From NCBI RefSeq assembly GCF_000620305.1, contig NZ_KK211101.1, positions 124,001 through 188,000 of the forward strand: a stretch of DNA of 64,000 nucleotides. The letters are read 5' to 3'. Below are positions 9,301-18,763 of this stretch, piece by piece. Source of the stretch: Desulfitibacter alkalitolerans DSM 16504 (lineage in GTDB: Bacteria; Bacillota; DSM-16504; Desulfitibacterales; Desulfitibacteraceae). Each line of letters begins with the position of its first letter. Position 1 is the first letter of the stretch. The notes beneath the pieces were generated by a model that saw only the letters and a program-made list of their open reading frames with translations, made no database searches and was not told where the DNA came from. A program made the translations under genes and the position numbers.

Positions 9301-9715
9301 GGCAATGGCTTATGCTACCCTGGAAGACAATACAGGCTCTATAGAATGTCTGGTATTTCCATCAGTTTTGACCCAATATGCCCAGTTATTACAAGAGGAT
9401 AATGTTGTAAGAATTGAAGGAAGGATTAGCTATCAAAATGAAGAAGTCAAGTGTATAGTAAGTACAATAAAAGCAATTGAAAAGGATTCAGAAAAGTCCC
9501 TGAAAATCTCTTTAGAAAAAGGGACAAACGAAAGAATATTAGAAGCCATTAGAAGACTGCTGAGTAAATATCCAGGAGATATACCTGTTTATATAGAATT
9601 TTTGGAATACCAGAAGAAAATAATTGTTGATAAAAAGCTTTGGGTAAACCATAATGAGGAATTGGTAGGTTCTTTATTAAAATTAAACCTCAAATACCAA
9701 TTCAAAACTGAGTAA
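6314..9715 (+). CDS. dnaE: DNA polymerase III alpha subunit
   Basis: Replicative polymerase of 1133 residues. The PHP domain opens with 'FVHLHNHTEYSLLDGSARIQ'; the catalytic region has 'PGRGSAAGSLVAYSL' and the Asp pair in 'MPDIDIDFCYERR' (about residue 395). 'YRPGPLGSGMVEDFI' and 'GYGFNKSHSAAYALVAYQT' are palm/fingers motifs. The C terminus holds an HhH and an OB fold ('TVVIGGVLSRIKRSVTKRGE'). There is no inserted 3'-5' exonuclease, so this is DnaE rather than PolC. The ATG at 6314 is chosen because GGAGG at 6304 is its ribosome site. Followed 15 bp later by coaD. Confidence 0.98.
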   Translation: MSFVHLHNHTEYSLLDGSARIQAMVARAKELSMPAIAITDHGNMYGIIDFYKECKKYDIHPIIGCEVYVAPRLRTQRDPGFDDYQYHLVLLAKDQRGYQNLLSLVSDAYLTGFYYKPRVDKDLLKEYSEGLIALSGCIAGEIPSLLLKGDDAGAYNAAKEYVDIFGKENFYLEIQDHGMEEERMVYRQLAKMSRELSIPLVATNDTHYVLKKNARVHDVLLCIQTAKTINDEKRLRFPTDEFYLKSHEEMELLFAEIPEALVNTIEIANRCKVEFDFGDFHLPDYKIPEGYDAQSYLRELCYQGLRERYPIISQEIVERLEYELSVINKMNFPGYFLIVWDLVNYARQQNILVGPGRGSAAGSLVAYSLKITNIDPLKYDLLFERFLNPERITMPDIDIDFCYERRGEIIDYLSLKYGQEHVAQIITFGTMAAKAAVRDVGRVLHIPLPEVDKVAKLIPNELGITLERALQISTELRQLYEKDQTIHELLDMAKEVEGLPRHASTHAAGVVISREEMTSYLPIQKANDGGVVTTQFPMGTVEEIGLLKMDILGLRTLTVIGQVVEIVKENKGIEIDIDRISLEDDKTFEMLGRGESIGVFQLESDGMRAILKNLKPERFSDLIALVALYRPGPLGSGMVEDFIKRRHGEVEVKYLHPNLEPILKDTYGVILYQEQVMRIASDLAGFSLGQADLLRRAMGKKKPEIIAKQKQVFIEGCVKNNIKNKIAEEIFDLMAFFAGYGFNKSHSAAYALVAYQTAYLKANYPTEYMAALLSSLIGNNDKSIFYMEECKRLGIDILPPDVNESSIDFSVCSNKIRFGLAAVKNVGEGAIKGIIKSRQEKGSFTSLIDFCCKVDSNCFNKRVLENLVKCGAFTSLNTPRSQLLAMMDKAIEIGHKRQNDLKSGQLSLFDVGVGEDFVREIRIPTLEEFSPRDILAMEKETLGLYISGHPINEYLANLRSQISNNIEEITSSMDSSTVVIGGVLSRIKRSVTKRGEAMAYATLEDNTGSIECLVFPSVLTQYAQLLQEDNVVRIEGRISYQNEEVKCIVSTIKAIEKDSEKSLKISLEKGTNERILEAIRRLLSKYPGDIPVYIEFLEYQKKIIVDKKLWVNHNEELVGSLLKLNLKYQFKTE

Positions 9716-9729
9716 CGGAGGCAAGCTAA

Positions 9730-10215
9730 ATGCGTATAGCAATATACCCTGGCACATTTGACCCGGTAACACATGGACACCTGGACATTATTAATAGGGC
9801 AACAAAACTTTTTGATAAATTAATTATTGGAGTTGCACAGGACACAGGTAAGAACACCGTATTTGAAATTGATGAAAGGTTAAATCTTATAAAGAATCAA
9901 GTGACGGAACTGACAAATGTTGAAGTAAAGCCCTTTAGTGGATTGTTGGTTAATTTTGCAAAAAAGGAAAATTGCTGCACTATTATTAGAGGAATTAGAG
10001 TAATATCTGATTTTGAATATGAGTTTCAGCTTTCTTTAATGAATAAAAAACTAGCCCCTGACTTGGAAACAGTTTTCTTAATGACATCTAGTGATTATTT
10101 GTTTTTAAGTTCTAGTATTATCAAACAGGTATCATCCTTAGGGGGGTGTATAGAGGGCTTGGTGCCCGCTGATGTAGCCAAGGCTCTTTACAAGAAATTA
10201 AAGGGCAGCAGGTGA
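9730..10215 (+). CDS. coaD: Phosphopantetheine adenylyltransferase
   Basis: Catalyses ATP plus 4'-phosphopantetheine to dephospho-CoA, the penultimate step of CoA synthesis. The nucleotidylyltransferase motif '[16 protein letters not shown]' is at the N terminus, '[16 protein letters not shown]' in the middle and the C-terminal 'LSSSIIKQV' matches the family ISSTxVR. Length (161) is typical. A ribosome site AACGGAGGC precedes ATG. The last CoA enzyme, coaE, is at 53.0 kb. Confidence 0.97.
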   Translation: MRIAIYPGTFDPVTHGHLDIINRATKLFDKLIIGVAQDTGKNTVFEIDERLNLIKNQVTELTNVEVKPFSGLLVNFAKKENCCTIIRGIRVISDFEYEFQLSLMNKKLAPDLETVFLMTSSDYLFLSSSIIKQVSSLGGCIEGLVPADVAKALYKKLKGSR

Positions 10216-10267
10216 ATTTATTTACAAAATACAGGGGAGTATAAATCTATATATAAGGGGTGATAAA

Positions 10268-10498
10268 ATGGAAAGCTCCAAGGAAACACAACAAAAGTAT
10301 ATAGCTATAAAAGCCCTTGAAAATGGGGTTACAATAATCGGGTTGACAAGGGGAAAGGACACCAAGTTTCATCATAGTGAAAAGCTTGACAAAGGAGAGG
10401 TTATGATTGCTCAGTTTACTGAGCATACTTCAGCCATGAAGATTAGGGGAAAAGCAGAAATTTTTACAGAATATGGTAATGTCCAATCTGGAACTTAA
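10268..10498 (+). CDS. mtrB: trp RNA-binding attenuation protein (TRAP)
   Basis: A 76-residue protein nearly colinear with Bacillus MtrB: '[20 protein letters not shown]' is followed by '[19 protein letters not shown]', containing the Thr, His and Gly residues that bind tryptophan and the Lys/Arg KKR face that binds (G/U)AG repeats. It forms an 11-subunit ring that terminates trp transcription when tryptophan is abundant. No trp biosynthetic gene is in the window, so its target lies elsewhere. The start ATG has a GGGGTGATAAA site. Confidence 0.95.
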   Translation: MESSKETQQKYIAIKALENGVTIIGLTRGKDTKFHHSEKLDKGEVMIAQFTEHTSAMKIRGKAEIFTEYGNVQSGT

Positions 10499-10530
10499 GC
10501 AAATTAATAAATGAGGGAGGGATACCATAT

Positions 10531-11711
<1,181 letters not shown>

Positions 11712-11743
11712 GGAATATAAGGCAACAAGGAGGTAATTGTTTT

Positions 11744-13495
11744 ATGAGACACACTAAAATCGTATGTACCATAGGTCCTGCTAGCGAGAATATTCAAACT
11801 TTAAAAGAAATGATTCAATCGGGAATGACTGTTGCACGATTGAATTTTTCCCATGGATCCCATGAGGAGCATGAAAATAGGATAAAGCTAGTTAGACAAG
11901 CGGCCAAAGAGACAGGCAGGATAGTGGCAATTATGCTGGATACAAAAGGTCCAGAAATAAGAACAGGTTTAATTGAAGGAGATAAAATAACCCTTAGTGA
12001 AGGGAATAGCATAATTTTAACTGCTGAGCAGGTTATGGGCACCCCTGAAAAAATATCAGTAACCTATGAAGGTATTCATAGGGATGTTGAGCCTGGCAAC
12101 AAAATACTCCTGGACGATGGGCTAATTGAGCTGCTGGTAAAGAAGGTAGTGGGCACCGAAGTTCATTGTGAAATATTAAATGGGGGAGAGCTATCAAACC
12201 GCAAGGGAGTTAATATACCAGGTGTTCATGTAAATCTTCCTGCCATTACTGAAAAAGATGTAAAGGATATAGTTTTTGGCATAGAGCAAGAGGTTGATTT
12301 CATTGCAGCCTCCTTTATTAGGACAGCTTCAGATGTACTAGAAATAAGAAAAATTCTAGAGGAGCATGAAGCTGATATTCATATTATTTCAAAGATAGAG
12401 AATCAGGCCGGTGTAAGTAACATAGATGAGATATTGGCTGTTTCAGATGGAATTATGGTTGCACGAGGTGATCTTGGGGTTGAAATACCATCGGAGGAGG
12501 TACCCCTTGTTCAAAAAACATTAATTGAAAAGTGCAACAAGGCTGGAAAACCTGTTATTACTGCAACCCAGATGCTTGATTCCATGATAAGAAATCCCAG
12601 GCCAACAAGGGCAGAAGCTAATGACGTGGCCAATGCCATTTTTGACGGAAGTGATGCTGTTATGCTTTCTGGAGAGACTGCAGCTGGCAAATATCCTATC
12701 CAATCAGTTAAGACAATGGCTAGAATTGCGGAAAGAACAGAAACTGCATTAAAATACGAAGAGATATTAGGCAAAAAGGAAATGCTTCCCCAAAAAACAG
12801 TAACCGATGCAATTAGTTATGCTACATGCAATATAGCTCTGGAGCTGGATGCTGCTGCAATTATAACTCCTACAGCCTCTGGCTTTACAGCCAGAATGGT
12901 TTCCAAATACAAACCCAGGGCAAAAATAATAGCAGCGACCCCATATTTAAAAGTTGCAAAAAAAATGTGCCTGGTATGGGCTGTTCATCCAGTGCTGGTT
13001 AGAGAAACAAATGGTACTGATGAAATGATTACTGAAGGTGTGCAAAGAACTCTAGAATCGGGATTAATATCCCTGGGTGATCTGGTTGTAATCACAGCTG
13101 GTGTACCAGTAGGGGTTCCAGGAACAACAAACCTGTTAAAGGTACATATTGTTGGTGAAATTGTTGCTAGAGGTACAGGAATTGGAAATAGAATTGTCAC
13201 AGGTAAGATCAGGAAGGTTTCCTCTGGTGAAGATGCTGTCAGTAAAATAGCTCATGGTGACATATTAGTTACTCATGGTACCGATAAAGAATATGTACCG
13301 GCAATGGAGAAGGCAGTAGCAATTATCACAGAAGAGGGTGGAATTACTTCTCATGCTGCAGTTGTGGGAATAAGCATAAATGTTCCTGTTATAGTTGGTT
13401 GTGAAGACGCAATGAAGGTGCTGGATGAAAACTCTACTGTAACAATTGATGCTGCAAGGGGAATAGTATATAGAGGTGTCACCAAAGCCCTCTAA
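11744..13495 (+). CDS. pyk: Pyruvate kinase with C-terminal PEP-utiliser domain
   Basis: Converts PEP and ADP to pyruvate and ATP. Motifs: 'KIVCTIGPAS', 'ARLNFSHGSHEEH', 'DTKGPEIRTG', the active-site 'IISKIENQAGVSNIDEIL' and 'MVARGDLGVEIP'. The protein is 583 residues; the last 80 or so form the extra domain seen in Bacillus/Geobacillus enzymes, with 'EEGGITSHAAVVG' resembling the mobile PEP-utilising His loop. Start ATG follows AAGGAGGTAATT. A hairpin lies right after the stop. Confidence 0.97.
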   Translation: MRHTKIVCTIGPASENIQTLKEMIQSGMTVARLNFSHGSHEEHENRIKLVRQAAKETGRIVAIMLDTKGPEIRTGLIEGDKITLSEGNSIILTAEQVMGTPEKISVTYEGIHRDVEPGNKILLDDGLIELLVKKVVGTEVHCEILNGGELSNRKGVNIPGVHVNLPAITEKDVKDIVFGIEQEVDFIAASFIRTASDVLEIRKILEEHEADIHIISKIENQAGVSNIDEILAVSDGIMVARGDLGVEIPSEEVPLVQKTLIEKCNKAGKPVITATQMLDSMIRNPRPTRAEANDVANAIFDGSDAVMLSGETAAGKYPIQSVKTMARIAERTETALKYEEILGKKEMLPQKTVTDAISYATCNIALELDAAAIITPTASGFTARMVSKYKPRAKIIAATPYLKVAKKMCLVWAVHPVLVRETNGTDEMITEGVQRTLESGLISLGDLVVITAGVPVGVPGTTNLLKVHIVGEIVARGTGIGNRIVTGKIRKVSSGEDAVSKIAHGDILVTHGTDKEYVPAMEKAVAIITEEGGITSHAAVVGISINVPVIVGCEDAMKVLDENSTVTIDAARGIVYRGVTKAL

Positions 13496-13520
13496 CCAGG
13501 GGGACGGTTCCCCTGGTTAG
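13492..13520 (+). terminator. Perfect hairpin after pyk, no U tract
   Basis: CTAACCAGGGG and CCCCTGGTTAG form an 11-bp stem with a GACGGTT loop, starting at the pyk stop codon. No T run follows, so it may be an interspersed GGGGACGGTTCCCC-type palindrome or an RNA-stability/processing element rather than a true terminator. Confidence 0.55.
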
Positions 13521-13576
13521 TCTTCAGCCGAAAAGATAAAGGTATAGTGACACAATTTACCAGGAGGTGTAAGTTG

Positions 13577-14983
13577 GTGAGTAAAAAAATAGGCATTACT
13601 GATACAACATTAAGAGATGGACATCAATCACTTTTAGCAACAAGAATGAAAATAGAACATATGCTGCCTATTGCGGAAAAATTAGAAGAGGTGGGTTATC
13701 ATTCCCTGGAAGTGTGGGGAGGAGCTACCTTTGATACATGTATGCGTTTTTTAAATGAAGACCCATGGGAGAGGCTAAGAAAATTCAGGAAGGTATTTAA
13801 AAAGACCAAGCTGCAGATGCTGCTGAGGGGGCAGAATCTGGTCGGGTACAAGCATTACCCAGATGATATTGCAGAGCTTTTTGTAAAGAAATCAGTAGAA
13901 AACGGCATTGACATTTTTAGGATTTTTGATGCATTAAATGACCCAAGAAACATGGAAAAAACAATTGAAGCAGCCAAACAGGAAAATGCCCATGTTCAGG
14001 CAACCCTATCATATACCATTAGCCCCTTCCATGATGTTCACCACTTTGTAAAGATGGGCAAAATTTTAAAGGAAATGGGCTCTGACAGTATCTGCATAAA
14101 AGATATGGCAGGCTTAATATCACCATCTGTGGCTTATGAATTAGTGAAAAGACTCAAGGAAGAGGTTGGGCTTCCAGTTCAGCTGCACTGCCACTATACA
14201 AGTGGAATGGCATCCATGGCATATTTAAAAGCAGTAGAAGCTGGAGTTGACGTAATAGATTGTGCCATTTCAAGTCTTGCCATGGGCACATCCCAGCCAG
14301 CAACAGAAACAATGGTAGCAGCTCTTAGGGATACAGAATATGATACAGGTCTGGATCTGGGGTTGTTATCAGAAATAGCAGAATACTTTAAAGAGATTAG
14401 AAAAGAATATAAAGAATTTGACATGGCAGGTAATGGAGTGGATACAAATGTTCTGCGTTATCAAATACCAGGAGGAATGCTTTCCAACTTTTACTCCCAG
14501 CTTGCCCAGCAAAATGCCCTTGAAAAATTAAAAGATGTTCTTGATGAGGTTCCAAGGGTTAGAGAAGACTTTGGCTTTCCTCCCCTAGTTACACCATCCA
14601 GTCAAATAGTGGGGAGCCAGGCAGTATTAAATGTATTAGTAGGAGAAAGATACAAGATGGCAACAAATGAAGTAAAGGCATATCTTAAAGGGGCATATGG
14701 AAAACCACCGGCACCAATTAACGAAGAAGTGCGCAAGAAAGTAATAGGTGATGAAGAGGTTATAGATGTTAGGCCAGCTGACCTTTTAGAGCCAGGCATA
14801 GAGCAGGCAAGAAAGGAAATAGCACCTTACATGGAAAAGGAAGAGGATATCTTATCCTATGCCATATTCCCAAGTGTGGCCAAGCCCTTCTTGGAAAAAA
14901 GAATGGCACAAAAGGTCAAGGTTGACTTTAACATTGCCATGGAAGGTCCAAAGAATGGAGAAAGTTCATATCATCCAGTATGA
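13577..14983 (+). CDS. Carboxyltransferase subunit (PycB/OadA-like), no biotin domain
   Basis: A pyruvate-carboxylase-B/oxaloacetate-decarboxylase-alpha type TIM barrel with 'ITDTTLRDGHQSLLATRM', the metal-binding 'LHCHYTSGMASMAYLKA' and 'CIKDMAGLISP'. The family transfers CO2 between biotin and pyruvate/oxaloacetate. It ends at about residue 468 after the conserved helical domain, with no biotin-Lys (MKM) domain, so a separate biotin carrier must exist elsewhere. GTG at 13577 fits the family start and the AGGAGGTG site; TTG at 13574 is an alternative. Its place after pfkA-pyk suggests anaplerosis at the pyruvate node. Confidence 0.88.
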   Translation: MSKKIGITDTTLRDGHQSLLATRMKIEHMLPIAEKLEEVGYHSLEVWGGATFDTCMRFLNEDPWERLRKFRKVFKKTKLQMLLRGQNLVGYKHYPDDIAELFVKKSVENGIDIFRIFDALNDPRNMEKTIEAAKQENAHVQATLSYTISPFHDVHHFVKMGKILKEMGSDSICIKDMAGLISPSVAYELVKRLKEEVGLPVQLHCHYTSGMASMAYLKAVEAGVDVIDCAISSLAMGTSQPATETMVAALRDTEYDTGLDLGLLSEIAEYFKEIRKEYKEFDMAGNGVDTNVLRYQIPGGMLSNFYSQLAQQNALEKLKDVLDEVPRVREDFGFPPLVTPSSQIVGSQAVLNVLVGERYKMATNEVKAYLKGAYGKPPAPINEEVRKKVIGDEEVIDVRPADLLEPGIEQARKEIAPYMEKEEDILSYAIFPSVAKPFLEKRMAQKVKVDFNIAMEGPKNGESSYHPV

Positions 14984-15123
14984 GATTATTATAAAAAGCA
15001 GGTTAGTTTAGGCTCTCGCTTGGAGTATACTTTACTTATAGCTCTAATAATAGAGCAATAGAGAACAAGCCACCTTATAGTGAAGATATAAACTAGTAGT
15101 TTTTTTCATGGGAGTGATTAACC

Positions 15124-15462
15124 TTGCATGAACTTTTAGAAACTTTGCTACCTAAATTTAATCAGGCATTTAAAAGCAATGTGAAAATCACTGAGGTAAC
15201 AGTTTTTTCACTGCAGCTATCAGTAAAGGAAGCGCTAATTATGACCAATAGACAAATATACTTACTCAAAAAATCCTTTTTAGGAATGAAAACATACTGC
15301 TTTCCCTTAGGTGAGGTTGACTTAAGGCTAACTGAAAACGAATTGAGGGTAACTTCAGAACAACACAGTTTCAATACTACTATTAAAATTCTAGATAGCA
15401 GAAAAAGGTCTTTGCTTACCATGGCTTTAGAAAAGTTTAGCCAGATAAAGAATCAGTCCTAG
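15124..15462 (+). CDS. Hypothetical protein, possible PH-like domain
   Basis: A 112-residue soluble protein with alternating beta strands, including 'ALIMTNRQIYLLKKSFLG', a pattern seen in bacterial PH-like domains (YokE/bPH type), and a terminal helix. No family is firmly recognised. TTG start with a GGGAGTGATTAACC upstream. It is monocistronic, bounded by a terminator at its stop. Confidence 0.65.
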   Translation: MHELLETLLPKFNQAFKSNVKITEVTVFSLQLSVKEALIMTNRQIYLLKKSFLGMKTYCFPLGEVDLRLTENELRVTSEQHSFNTTIKILDSRKRSLLTMALEKFSQIKNQS

Positions 15463-15488
15463 ACTTGAGTATGAGTCTGGGACTGATT
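15451..15488. terminator. Rho-independent terminator (convergent)
   Basis: AATCAGTCCTAGACT pairs with AGTCTGGGACTGATT (15 bp, one G-T) around an 8-base loop and is followed by a pyrimidine-rich tract. The stop codon of the 15.1-kb gene is inside the stem. It can serve convergent minC as well. Confidence 0.88.
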
Positions 15489-15502
15489 GTCTATTTCCTT
15501 TA

Positions 15503-16201
15503 TTAATTTGCTTTTGATAAGGCACTAGTTAAATAAGGAGAGATTATAATCTGGTCTTTGTCTACCCGTGCAATTTCAGGGGTATGGTTTTTAATACTTT
15601 CATTTGTTTCAGGCTTGCATGCTATGAGGCTGCCAATTCGTATTTGCAATGGATCTAATATGGAAGCTACAATAAATGAGTTAAGATCGCCTTCTGCACC
15701 GGCATGAACAATTCCCTTTACAGAACCCATGACTATGATATTTCCCGTTGCCACAATTTCAGAGCCAGGGTTAATGTCACCTAGAAGTATTACGTTTCCT
15801 TTAAAGGCCAGTTTATCGCCGTTTCTTATGCTTTTGGAAATGAAATGGCTCTGTTCCCGCAGTTCAGTTTCTGAGACGCCTAAAAACTTGTTTAAAACTT
15901 CAACTGATCGATCCTGAAAATTATTATCTTCAGGAAATCTGCTTTCCATGTCAATAGTGCTAATGTCTATAATAGGCGTTAATCCATATTCTAAGCAAAT
16001 CTGTTCCAGCTTCTTGCACTGCTCAGGTGATAATGTGTCCTTGGATGGCTGAAATTTAAACTTTGCACCTTTAAAAAAACCATTTCCATGACTGATATGC
16101 TTTCTTAAAGCAGTTTTTATTTGAGAAAAGTCAAATTGAGTGTCTATATGTATAACTAAACATTTGGGTGTTCCCTTAATTGTAACGATGTTTTGGTTCA
16201 T
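15503..16201 (-). CDS. minC: Septum site-determining protein MinC
   Basis: Inhibits FtsZ assembly away from midcell. The N-terminal domain (about 1-100) is followed by a C-terminal beta-helix with the family pattern 'GDINPGSEIVATGNIIVMGS' and 'GIVHAGAEGDLNSFIVA', which binds MinD. Length 232 is normal. No minD is adjacent; minC stands alone, downstream of and in the same direction as the hydrogenase operon. Start ATG follows GGCAGGTGTAAAT. Confidence 0.93.
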   Translation of the reverse strand: MNQNIVTIKGTPKCLVIHIDTQFDFSQIKTALRKHISHGNGFFKGAKFKFQPSKDTLSPEQCKKLEQICLEYGLTPIIDISTIDMESRFPEDNNFQDRSVEVLNKFLGVSETELREQSHFISKSIRNGDKLAFKGNVILLGDINPGSEIVATGNIIVMGSVKGIVHAGAEGDLNSFIVASILDPLQIRIGSLIACKPETNESIKNHTPEIARVDKDQIIISPYLTSALSKAN

Positions 16202-16241
16202 ATTTACACCTGCCCGTTGCTAAGCTTATTATATAATTCGA

Positions 16242-16739
16242 TTAGTTTCTACTTATTTCCTGCTGTTCCTTTAAAATTAACAGGATTTCTTGTTCTATTT
16301 TTTTTGCAATCGAATGCTTACAGCTATCAATAGCCGGACTAAAGGTTTTATATGCCAGATTGACAGAGACTATCTCAATTAATAAAAAGGTTATTTCTTT
16401 GGGGAAAAGGTCAGGGTACTGACTCATACCAATTGCTATTACTTCCTGCCAGTTAATTCCATGGCTGCTGCTGTAATTTAATCCATTCATGTTAATATTG
16501 TCTAAAAGCTCTTGGCTGGAAATCTTGAATATTTTTCCAGGTGTATTTTCACTTAAAACAGAATCAATGATTATCAACTTCTCCCTACCAAGTAAATCCC
16601 AAAGCACATTAAACCCTGGAGTTCCCCCATGAATTATTTCCCAGGGGAAAAGAGCAGACTCTTTAAGGCTTTCCACAATAAAAAGACCTATCCAATCGTC
16701 CTCCATTAATTCATTGCCGTATCCCATGATAGCTGTCAT
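16242..16739 (-). CDS. Hydrogenase maturation endopeptidase (HyaD/HycI family)
   Basis: The motif 'GYGNELMEDDWIG' near the N terminus supplies the nickel-sensing acidic residue; a second Asp is in 'LIIIDSV' and a His in 'SSSHGINW', matching the family Glu/Asp-Asp-His triad. It would clip the C-terminal peptide from the large subunit encoded two genes upstream (after His in 'DPCLSCAVH'). It begins 12 bp after the cytochrome b stop, as last gene of the hydrogenase operon. No other hyp genes are nearby. Confidence 0.9.
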   Translation of the reverse strand: MTAIMGYGNELMEDDWIGLFIVESLKESALFPWEIIHGGTPGFNVLWDLLGREKLIIIDSVLSENTPGKIFKISSQELLDNINMNGLNYSSSHGINWQEVIAIGMSQYPDLFPKEITFLLIEIVSVNLAYKTFSPAIDSCKHSIAKKIEQEILLILKEQQEISRN

Positions 16740-16751
16740 TTTTTTTACTAC

Positions 16752-17342
16752 TTACTCCTTCCTTTGCAAATATCCGGTAAACATTGCCTGGAGCTTTGCA
16801 GGGTCTTCAACTAGAACCAGATAAACATGAGGAATTATGGTGATAACAAAGTAAGCAAAGGTAAGAAAATGAATCACCCTAACCATTTGCAGGTTTCCAA
16901 AAACTAAAGACACAATTGTCTTACTTTCTTCCGGAAAGGCTAGTATAAGTCCAGTTATGGTTTGAATTAATACTACAAAAAACCAACTGAGAAAGGTTAG
17001 CTTTTGGGCAATATTATACTTTGGAAAAACAGGGGGCTTTTGCTCTGTCAGAAAGGCATAATACCTGCTCAGCTCTAGAAAGGATGCAAACTCTTTCTTT
17101 ATAGGTATGTCATATGTCCACATGCCAGAGATGAGAGAGTAGTATATCCTAAAAATTATTAAAAAAAATAGCAGCAAGCCAGAGGTTTGATGATAAAAAC
17201 TTGTAGTTGTATCGGGCCAGTTTAGAAAATTATATTCCCGAAATACCTTTAAGAAGCTAGTTAGAAGTACGATAAGTGTTGCTCCCACAAACGACCAGTG
17301 AAAAATTCTTATGGCCAGGGGCTGCTCCATGATTTTTTGCAA
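16752..17342 (-). CDS. Ni-Fe hydrogenase cytochrome b subunit
   Basis: A 196-residue four-helix integral membrane protein of the HyaC/HupC family. Candidate haem ligands are in 'IRIFHWSFVG', 'SFYHQTSGLLLFF' and 'VRVIHFLTFAYFV' / 'IIPHVYLVL'. It passes electrons from the extracytoplasmic hydrogenase to menaquinone. TTG start chosen from an AGGAGGAAAACCA site; an internal ATG four codons later is possible. It follows the large subunit by 11 bp. Confidence 0.92.
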   Translation of the reverse strand: MQKIMEQPLAIRIFHWSFVGATLIVLLTSFLKVFREYNFLNWPDTTTSFYHQTSGLLLFFLIIFRIYYSLISGMWTYDIPIKKEFASFLELSRYYAFLTEQKPPVFPKYNIAQKLTFLSWFFVVLIQTITGLILAFPEESKTIVSLVFGNLQMVRVIHFLTFAYFVITIIPHVYLVLVEDPAKLQAMFTGYLQRKE

Positions 17343-17353
17343 TGGTTTTCCTC

Positions 17354-18763
17354 CTAGATACAGAAAGTGTTTATGTTTTTATTTCCCTCAATAGTATGAA
17401 CAGCACAAGAAAGGCAGGGATCAAAGGACCTTACAATTCTACCTATTTCAATTGGGTTATTTACATCCTCAATTGGTGTACCAATTAGAGCCTCTTCAAC
17501 TGGCCCTCTTATTCCCCTGTTATCCTTTGGAGAACAGTTCCATGCAGAAGGGGTGACAATTTGATAGTGGGTAATCTTGCCATTTCTAACAGTTATCCAA
17601 TGTCCCAGGGCTCCTCTCATGGCTTCAGTAAGGCCTGCCCCCTGAAAATTTGCAGGAAGGGTGGCTGGATTATGGATAGGCTTGCCTGGTTCTAACTGGT
17701 TAACCCACTCCAGCATTAAATCACTTACTATTTTAGTTTCTAATGCTCTTGCATAAATTCTATCTAGAGTTGAAGAACCCCGCCTATATTTGCTGCTTAT
17801 CCACAATCTGCCAATGGGTCCGGTCTCAAAAGGCTCCCCCTTATATCTTGGGGCCTTGATCCAGGAATATGCGTCTTCCTTGGGATAGTTTTCTCTTGTA
17901 ATGCCCTGGGTGGGGTGCAGGGCTTCCCTATTTTGAGAATAATAGGAATACCTCACATACTCTGCAATTTTTTTCTCATCCAATTCTTGAATATCATGAC
18001 TTAAATTAAATACAATTCCATCAGAAAAGTGCAGATCTTTTTTGTCACCAGTTTTAGGGAACATTCCATAAGCAATGAAATTTCCCCTGGTGCTTCCTAA
18101 TTGGTAATAATCATCATAATACCTGCTTAAAACCTCAAGATCATAAAATAGCTCGTTATAGATAAACTGCCTGATATCATCCAGCATTGAGGTAAAAATC
18201 TTTAATATACCTGAAGTAGGATGTACTGTTGCACCTCCAAATACTACACCATGATTATGAGGGGCTTTTCCGCCCCAGAGGGTAACCATTTCATGAGCTT
18301 TTCTATGTAAATCAATACTTTTAAAATAGTGACCAAGAAGCTCGGCATTTAAGGCCTTGGGCAGTCGATACCCTTTAGTGTATCTTGGTGTAAAGGGAGG
18401 ACGGTCAGGACCTTCTACATAATCTAAAATAGAAAGCACATATATTTGTCTTAAATGGTTTTGTAAAATATCTGAGCCATAAAGAAGATTGCGTATTAAT
18501 GTGGCATTTTTAGGCACCTCATGGTTTACTCCAGTTTCAATTGCAGTTGTAGAGGTTATAGAATGGGCCACTGAACAGATGCCGCATATGCGAGCAGTTA
18601 AATAAGATGCATCTCGAGGGTCCCTCTTTTGCAATATCTCCTCCAGGCCCCTAAAGAATGTTCCGCTGCTTAAGGCTTCTTTTATAACTCCATTTTCTAC
18701 ATACACATCTAATTGCCATGTTCCATTTATCCTGGTAAGCGGGCTGATTGTTATTTTTTTCAT
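17354..18763 (-). CDS. Ni-Fe hydrogenase large (catalytic) subunit
   Basis: The 469-residue NiFe-site subunit of a group 1 uptake hydrogenase. Both ligand pairs are intact: 'RICGICSVAH' (about residue 57) and 'DPCLSCAVH' (about 451). A 13-residue C-terminal extension after that His is the peptide removed by the maturation protease. It overlaps the small subunit stop by 4 bp (ATGA), indicating translational coupling. H2 oxidation outside the membrane is inferred from the Tat-signalled partner, since the large subunit itself has no signal. Confidence 0.96.
   Translation of the reverse strand: MKKITISPLTRINGTWQLDVYVENGVIKEALSSGTFFRGLEEILQKRDPRDASYLTARICGICSVAHSITSTTAIETGVNHEVPKNATLIRNLLYGSDILQNHLRQIYVLSILDYVEGPDRPPFTPRYTKGYRLPKALNAELLGHYFKSIDLHRKAHEMVTLWGGKAPHNHGVVFGGATVHPTSGILKIFTSMLDDIRQFIYNELFYDLEVLSRYYDDYYQLGSTRGNFIAYGMFPKTGDKKDLHFSDGIVFNLSHDIQELDEKKIAEYVRYSYYSQNREALHPTQGITRENYPKEDAYSWIKAPRYKGEPFETGPIGRLWISSKYRRGSSTLDRIYARALETKIVSDLMLEWVNQLEPGKPIHNPATLPANFQGAGLTEAMRGALGHWITVRNGKITHYQIVTPSAWNCSPKDNRGIRGPVEEALIGTPIEDVNNPIEIGRIVRSFDPCLSCAVHTIEGNKNINTFCI

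Noticed and set aside
14984-15123. Small hairpin (GCTCTA-ATAA-TAGAGC at 15041-15056) as a possible ncRNA
   Set aside because: Isolated 6-bp stem with no U tract, promoter or recognised family.
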